This document shows positions 63,201 to 64,000 of a DNA stretch of 64,000 bases, piece by piece (the first letter of the stretch is position 1; every line of letters starts with the position of its first letter). The notes beneath the pieces are model-generated. The model ran no database searches and was not told where the DNA came from. It was given only the letters and a program-made list of their open reading frames with translations. This DNA is from Acidobacteriaceae bacterium. Lineage in GTDB: Bacteria; Acidobacteriota; Terriglobia; Terriglobales; Acidobacteriaceae. Made by a program: the position numbers and the translations under genes. The DNA lies in contig JASHRF010000010.1 in the NCBI GenBank assembly GCA_030037545.1, forward strand, positions 27,045 through 91,044, in the 5' to 3' direction.

Positions 63201-63687
63201 GATCTCGCAGTTTCTCTCCGGGATGTCGCAAAACGTAATTCAGGCTCTCGATAACTTCAACAGCGGTGACTGCGCTGCCATCACCGGCGCTACCTGCACC
63301 CAGTCCAATCTTTATCCCGGCGGCATCAACATCGATGCGAGCGACATCGCTCCTCGCCCGGACTTGATTGCGCCCATCACGAAAGCGAAGAAGCAGTACA
63401 ATTGGTTTTCCACCAGTTCCTTCGCAGACGCCTGGGGCCACTTCGGAAGCTCCGGCGAGGGCGTTTTCGTCGGCCCCGGCCTGGATCTCTGGGACCTCTC
63501 CGCGATGAAGAACATCCAGGTTGGTGAACACGCCCATTTCCAGTTCCGCGGCGAGTTCTTCAACGCCTTCAACCACAACAGCTTTAGTGGTGTTGGCACC
63601 GACGTCGACGCATCAAGCAGCTTTGGCGTGGCCACCGGGACGCACGACCCGCGCGAGATCCAGCTTGGCGGCAAGTTCTACTTCTGA
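60241..63687 (+). CDS. TonB-dependent receptor with carboxypeptidase-regulatory-like domain
   Basis: 1148 residues from ATG 60241 (or 60244), with AAGGAG just upstream. A signal peptide (IFAATLALLLISPCLSLHS) is followed by a carboxypeptidase-like beta sandwich (LQGTISGTVTDKTGALIPGA...NLLAGTYAMTVSKEGFQTY), a plug (TISGTQVEELQLNNRNYEQL; LSINGDRETANNWTIDGADV) and a long outer-membrane barrel ending in EIQLGGKFYF with the C-terminal aromatic residue. In Acidobacteriota these receptors import plant- or soil-derived oligosaccharides or metals. Energy would come from TonB, such as the protein at 36.7-37.9 kb. Full length, unlike the fragment at 15.4 kb. Confidence 0.93.
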   Translation: MMQRIRIFAATLALLLISPCLSLHSQELQGTISGTVTDKTGALIPGATVTVVQVGGTSAPRVVLTDGRGNYTVTNLLAGTYAMTVSKEGFQTYKANSVTLFVAQSRSVDVALSPGQVSTTVTVQENAETVDTTSAAVEGTISGTQVEELQLNNRNYEQLVTLQPGVVSSLGDEPGFGLSSVSGLSINGDRETANNWTIDGADVNDSGSNATLLNIESVDAMQEFTLERSTYDAGFGRSGGGQILVQTKAGTDQFHGDAYEFDRNTVLNANTFFDKQASPIEPRPIEHYNDFGFTIGGPVLFPKVYHPATKKLFFFWSEEWRKVSAPATAVFNPVPTAAQLGGVFTGSTVSDENATQTANNCVTYDATTGNSTVNPSCYSQNAKVYLANYYDKFPANTYDPHDGLTDEYTQSYSALANTREDVIRADAQLSQKLHFFGRAMRDETPENYPLQLFEGGDFPGAAGSAVNAPGDNVVGNLTWTISPRMVNEAEYAYTEGTISSTFTPGSITLNPAVTGALTNDTEYKDPYGRIPSVTFRNDLTGYGNGSTPYFERNLDNTFFDNFSVTLGHHTLRAGATVSGMIKTENGDSGAASFSFNTFQDFLLGNDYDYSQLSRDTVPDLHYTNFETYIQDDWRVTNRLTLNLGVRWSYFPSPADLLNTLVNFDPKFFVPTNAPVIDPASGNFTGTQTPGTYENGLIYPDGADCSLAQQVNASQATCSPYGAHVNPDPHDNFGPRFGFAYDVFGDGKTSLRGGYGIFFDRMLNGIWEQNGFQESPGLQSDTIYGSLSDTFDSFDYPLSGTAAAPPLYPNSITATGTPVMNTPNYADFNLTIQRQLAPSTVLSVAYVGTIGRQLLGEREVNQPTLSARAANPTAWVTAVVPYTGYAAFEDRIPGYNSNYNSLQVSLNSRNYHGLTYGIAYTWAKTMTNQSNDRGIPETYDTYDPNLDYGPASFNQPQTFVANYVYDLPFFENQKGAAGHLLGGWEISGISQFLSGMSQNVIQALDNFNSGDCAAITGATCTQSNLYPGGINIDASDIAPRPDLIAPITKAKKQYNWFSTSSFADAWGHFGSSGEGVFVGPGLDLWDLSAMKNIQVGEHAHFQFRGEFFNAFNHNSFSGVGTDVDASSSFGVATGTHDPREIQLGGKFYF

Positions 63688-63700
63688 TTTGAAACCCGCA

Positions 63701-63739
63701 TCGGGAGATGCCTCCGGCCTTCCCGGGGGCATCTCCCGA
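63701..63739 (+). terminator. Strong hairpin after the TonB-dependent receptor gene
   Basis: TCGGGAGATGCC (63701-63712) and GGCATCTCCCGA (63728-63739) form a perfect 12-bp stem with a 15-base loop that can itself pair. It starts 13 bases after the stop codon. No clear U tract follows, as is common for GC-rich genomes. Confidence 0.65.
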
Positions 63740-63787
63740 CCGCGTATGAAATTCGCCTCCTCGATCGCTCCCGAACCCAAGCGGACA

Positions 63788-64000
63788 GGGCAATCGCACT
63801 TCAAGAACCAGCCATCCTGTTGAAGGACTCCCCTCCTCCGCCTTGCAAGTCAAGCCCTTGCCAAGGCCGCATCGCCCGCATCGTGCTCATTCGGCGGGAA
63901 ATATATTTTCGCTGCTCGTTGCGGGTTAATTCCGCCCTTCCGTTATGCTGTGAAGAAACGTTCCCAGGCGCTCGTGGCCGCTCGAGAATCCGGGGCCGGC
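63788..64000 (-). repeat. Dispersed repeat, copy 2 (runs off the window)
   Basis: Inverted copy of the 36275-36487 repeat, from GGGCAATCGCAC (63788-63799) to the window end. It carries a short insertion of about nine bases near 63870 and a gap of about ten near 63865 relative to copy 1. The end of the unit is outside the window. Open frames through it are rejected as genes. Confidence 0.85.

Overview
The window reads as a piece of an Acidobacteriota (Terriglobia-like) chromosome. The GC-rich sequence carries proteins typical of that phylum: two VWFA-related 'Acidobacterial domain' proteins, a carboxypeptidase-regulatory-domain TonB-dependent receptor, an SBBP-repeat/Ig-like secreted protein, an S53 (pro-kumamolisin) protease, CRTAC1/ASPIC-UnbV and gamma-glutamyltransferase proteins with Tat signals, and many TPR proteins. 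No phage, integrase, transposase or CRISPR array is seen.

Layout. 0-8.7 kb: start of hemE (cut by the window edge), ispG, a small secreted OB-like protein, then TM2 - queF - MFS on the minus strand, and an adaptor - TPR - TolC export operon that lacks an inner-membrane pump. 8.8 kb: tRNA-Arg(ACG). 9-14.8 kb: two large secreted proteins (SBBP repeats; S53 peptidase). 14.8-15.98 kb: decayed DNA with a TonB-receptor fragment and a probable DUF4331 fragment. 15.98-25.6 kb: a tight seven-gene operon (DAHP synthase, HzsA-like monoheme cytochrome, CRTAC1/UnbV propeller, YVTN-propeller/diheme cytochrome, Reg_prop propeller, RidA, double-domain substrate-binding protein) preceded by a perfect CRP/FNR-type palindrome. 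This is the best candidate for an undescribed system: one cytoplasmic enzyme making an aromatic precursor, one cytoplasmic imine/enamine hydrolase-like protein and five exported proteins. 25.8-32.5 kb: a CusCBA-like metal efflux operon headed by a small Cys/Met/His-rich secreted protein. 32.5-34.6 kb: a relic zone with a CRP-like site, a four-helix membrane protein and a chimeric remnant joining ctaD to qcrB. 34.7-37.9 kb: a Tat-exported Gfo/Idh/MocA oxidoreductase, a dispersed repeat and a TonB-family protein. 38-44.2 kb: ileS-lspA and an M1 aminopeptidase. 44.3-44.6 kb: a broken GIY-YIG nuclease gene between perfect 34-bp inverted repeats. 44.8-64 kb: two VWA proteins, DUF1015 - amidase - GerMN - GT22, murI, fabI, an adenosine-deaminase-family gene, tsaE, nnr, a GGT-family protein, a TPR protein and a TonB-dependent receptor. 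The window ends inside a second, inverted copy of the 36.3-kb dispersed repeat.

Functionally the window mixes housekeeping genes (isoprenoid, queuosine, translation, peptidoglycan, fatty acid and NADHX repair genes) with accessory envelope functions. Names rest on motif recognition by eye; no database search was run. Reading-frame starts were moved where a Shine-Dalgarno sequence or a stop/start overlap argued for it.
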